Origin: Hungateiclostridiaceae bacterium UBA1305
GTDB lineage: Bacteria; Bacillota; Clostridia; Acetivibrionales; DTU013
Direction of reading: 5' to 3'
Length of the DNA stretch: 64,000 nt
Assembly: GCA_002307275.1 (NCBI GenBank)
Contig: DBTX01000072.1
Location: forward strand, 133,792-197,791
Notes under the pieces: generated by a model
The model's input: only the letters and a program-made list of their open reading frames with translations
Database searches by the model: none
What the model was told of the DNA's origin: nothing
In this document: positions 62,582 through 64,000 of the stretch, one piece after another
How positions within the stretch are numbered: the stretch's first letter is position 1
Layout: every line of letters begins with the position of its first letter
Made by a program: the position numbers and the translations under genes

Positions 62582-63037
62582 ATGAATTACACACCTAATG
62601 ATCTTCAAAACGTAACCTTCAAGAAATCTTTACTTGGGTATAGCGAGGATGTAGTCAATGATGTTCTTGACAAAGTTATTGAAGATTACAGTGCTTACAT
62701 ACGGGAAAATGTTGAATTGAAGGATAAGCTGGCGCTGCTGAACGATGGCCTGCAGCATTACAAGACCATTGAGGAGTCTTTGCAGAACACGCTGCTGGTA
62801 GCTCAGCAGACTGGTGAGGATATCAAGAAGAACGCTTATGACAAAGCGGAAAATGTAATAAAGGAAGCTGAAATCAGAGCTCAAAGACTCATTAACGAAG
62901 CAAATCAGGAAGTTGTAAAAGTAAATTTTGAATATGAGGATATGAAAAAGAAGCTTCACATTTTCAGGTCGAAATGTGAGATACTGCTGATGTCTCAGCT
63001 GGAAATGCTCAAACAGATATTTGAGGAACAGGAATAA
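62582..63037 (+). CDS. divIVA: DivIVA polar/septal scaffold protein
   Basis: A 151-residue protein. N-terminal membrane-curvature domain (TPNDLQNVTFKKSLLGYSED, with the VNDVLDKVIEDY coil) and a long coiled coil (~35-140). DivIVA gathers at negatively curved membrane and recruits division and polar proteins. Last gene of the yggS-sepF-yggT-ylmH-divIVA run and directly before ileS, as in Bacillus. Confidence 0.95.
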   Translation: MNYTPNDLQNVTFKKSLLGYSEDVVNDVLDKVIEDYSAYIRENVELKDKLALLNDGLQHYKTIEESLQNTLLVAQQTGEDIKKNAYDKAENVIKEAEIRAQRLINEANQEVVKVNFEYEDMKKKLHIFRSKCEILLMSQLEMLKQIFEEQE

Positions 63038-63073
63038 GAGGAATAAGAGCGGAAGTAATCAGGAAAGCCTCTG

Positions 63074-63102
63074 TTGACAGTGTCGCAGCAGTGTTGTATA
63101 AT
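63074..63102 (+). promoter_or_regulatory. Consensus sigma-A promoter for the ileS T-box leader
   Basis: TTGACA (63074-63079) and TATAAT (63097-63102) are both perfect with a 17-nt spacer. Transcription should begin near 63109, just before T-box stem I. Confidence 0.9.
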
Positions 63103-63108
63103 TCTTAA

Positions 63109-63416
63109 TAAATTACAAAAAATGTTTTAAGCGATGATCGGAACGAGTAAAGAGTGGTACCTTTCAAGAGAGCAGATGGTTGGTGCAAATCTGCAGGGTG
63201 AGCCCTTGAAAATCCTCCGGGAGCTGCTTTCTGAAGACCGTCGGGTTAATTTTTACCATATTCGATGGCAAGTACGAATAGCCGGGACACACCGTTACAT
63301 GTGAAATCAAGTGACCGTTCGGGAAATTCATGAACGGTAATCTGGGTGGTACCGCGTGAGTATAATATCCTCTCGTCCCTTTTAATTGGGATTGAGGGGT
63401 TTTTTATTGCTATTTT
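63109..63416 (+). promoter_or_regulatory. T-box leader (tRNA-Ile sensing) of ileS
   Basis: Stem I begins near AACGAGTAAAGAG and has AGAGAGCAGATGGTTGGTGC. The conserved antiterminator T-box TGGGTGGTACCGCG is at 63343-63356. The competing terminator is CCTCTCGTCCC...GGGATTGAGGGG followed by TTTTTT (63369-63416). ATC at 63212-63214, after TTGAAA, is the likely specifier codon and encodes Ile, matching the gene. Uncharged tRNA-Ile would stabilise the antiterminator and allow ileS expression. Confidence 0.92.
63369..63416 (+). terminator. Leader terminator of the ileS T-box
   Basis: The G/C-rich hairpin CCTCTCGTCCC / GGGATTGAGG with a T6 tail. It overlaps the region that pairs with the T-box in the antiterminator. 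Confidence 0.85.
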
Positions 63417-63491
63417 TTTGGTAGTACGGGGAAAGTATATATAGGCGTTTGGTGATTTATTATCGCGAAATGCCTGATAAGGGAGGCAGCT

Positions 63492-64000
63492 ATGTATAAG
63501 AAAGTATCTACAGATTTGAAGTTCGTTGAAAGAGAAAAGGAAGTACTGAAGTATTGGAAGGATCATAAGATTTTTGAAAAAAGCCTGAAGTTCAGGGAAG
63601 GCTGTGAAACGTTTACCTTCTATGACGGCCCGCCTACAGCGAATGGCAAGCCGCACATAGGACATATCCTTACCAGGACGATGAAGGATATCATACCGAG
63701 ATACAAGAGCATGAAGGGCTATAATGTTCTTCGAAAAGCCGGCTGGGATACACATGGACTGCCTGTCGAGCTGGAGGTGGAAAAGCTTCTTGGTATAAAC
63801 GGAAAACCGCAGATCGAGGAATATGGGGTTGAACCATTTATTCAGCAGTGTAAGGAAAGTGTCTGGAAGTATAAACGTGAGTGGGAGGAAATGAGCGATC
63901 GTGTCGGCTTTTGGGCGGACATGGAGGACCCTTATGTTACCTACCACAATACCTATATAGAATCCGAATGGTGGGCGCTGCGGCAAATATGGGACAAAGG
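63492..64000 (+). CDS. ileS: Isoleucyl-tRNA synthetase, 3'-truncated by the window edge
   Basis: The frame is open from ATG 63492 (GGGAGG upstream) to the window end, ~169 residues. Class I signature [13 protein letters not shown] (HIGH motif, residues ~47-59) and the conserved [19 protein letters not shown] segment. EKAKK-type KMSKS, editing and anticodon domains lie beyond the window. Charges tRNA-Ile. The upstream T-box with an Ile specifier agrees. The N-terminal sequence resembles the type common in clostridia (type 2, eukaryote-like), but this cannot be settled from the fragment. Confidence 0.95.
   Translation, partial: MYKKVSTDLKFVEREKEVLKYWKDHKIFEKSLKFREGCETFTFYDGPPTANGKPHIGHILTRTMKDIIPRYKSMKGYNVLRKAGWDTHGLPVELEVEKLLGINGKPQIEEYGVEPFIQQCKESVWKYKREWEEMSDRVGFWADMEDPYVTYHNTYIESEWWALRQIWDK

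Larger units (their letters stand above)
63038..63491. other. 454-bp regulatory region between divIVA and ileS
   Basis: It is wholly taken up by the ileS promoter (63074-63102) and the T-box leader (~63109-63416). After the leader terminator the last ~75 nt are A/T-rich with the GGGAGG ribosome-binding site at 63481. A minus-strand open frame at 63246-63986 is a shadow of this region and of ileS. Confidence 0.85.

Noticed and set aside
63246..63986. 246-codon minus-strand open frame
   Set aside because: It runs through the T-box leader and the start of ileS, both firmly identified on the plus strand.

Overview
The window is a chromosomal segment of a Gram-positive, endospore-forming anaerobe, most likely a member of the class Clostridia. 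The evidence is the complete spoIIIA operon, spoIVB, spo0A, ylbJ and a spoVM micro-gene, an S-layer (SLH) protein, an AmaP/Asp23 cluster, a T-box before ileS, and gene order that follows the yqhS-efp-spoIIIA-nusB-xse-ispA-dxs-argR-recN-spoIVB-spo0A block of Bacillus subtilis. accBC and folD of the Bacillus block are absent from it here. I see no tRNA or rRNA gene, CRISPR array, prophage or transposase gene.

Layout. 0-9.4 kb is a mixed region: the end of an SLH surface protein, a CD3324-type regulator behind a terminator-bearing leader, a class IV aminotransferase, a PilZ protein, htpG under a perfect CIRCE operator, and leftward an XRE-cupin regulator with an acyl-CoA synthetase and a LysR regulator. 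9.4-28 kb is mostly housekeeping: single-chain purL, ornithine aminotransferase, glgA-nth, a large FtsA-like protein, a diguanylate cyclase, spoVM/rpmB, recG-rsmD-coaD, and leftward ylbJ and ilvE. 28.5-55.6 kb is the sporulation and housekeeping block: yqeG-aroE, prepilin peptidase, comFB, aroQ-pepQ-efp, a CD1247-type protein, lepB, spoIIIAA-AH, asp23-amaP-DUF2273, nusB-xseA-xseB-ispA, OLE RNA-oapA-dxs, tlyA-nadK-argR-recN and spoIVB-spo0A. 55.7-64 kb holds a MerR-like gene and an RluA-type pseudouridine synthase (leftward), a methionine gamma-lyase-like gene, the division cluster HlyD-like/yggS/sepF/yggT/ylmH/divIVA, and T-box-regulated ileS running off the end.

How the genes work together. 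The spoIIIA products form the channel between mother cell and forespore; SpoIVB signals from the forespore; Spo0A starts the programme; SpoVM and YlbJ act in coat and forespore maturation. ispA and dxs (isoprenoids) flank the large OLE RNA and its membrane partner OapA. sepF, divIVA and ylmH belong to septum formation. GGDEF and PilZ proteins point to cyclic-di-GMP signalling.

Most notable. (1) A dispersed palindromic element of about 40-46 bp occurs five times. Three copies lie inside protein-coding genes (purL, glgA, recN) without breaking the frame. They are read in different frames and, in purL, on the opposite strand. The recN copy carries a second palindrome nested in its loop. This resembles the ORF-invading palindromic repeats of Rickettsia but I do not recognise the family. 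(2) The OLE RNA/oapA locus. (3) Three intergenic hairpins built from heptanucleotide repeats (GAAGTCA/CCAGAAA type), located before lepB, oapA and nadK. All similarity statements are from reading the sequence and recalled family knowledge; no database was searched.
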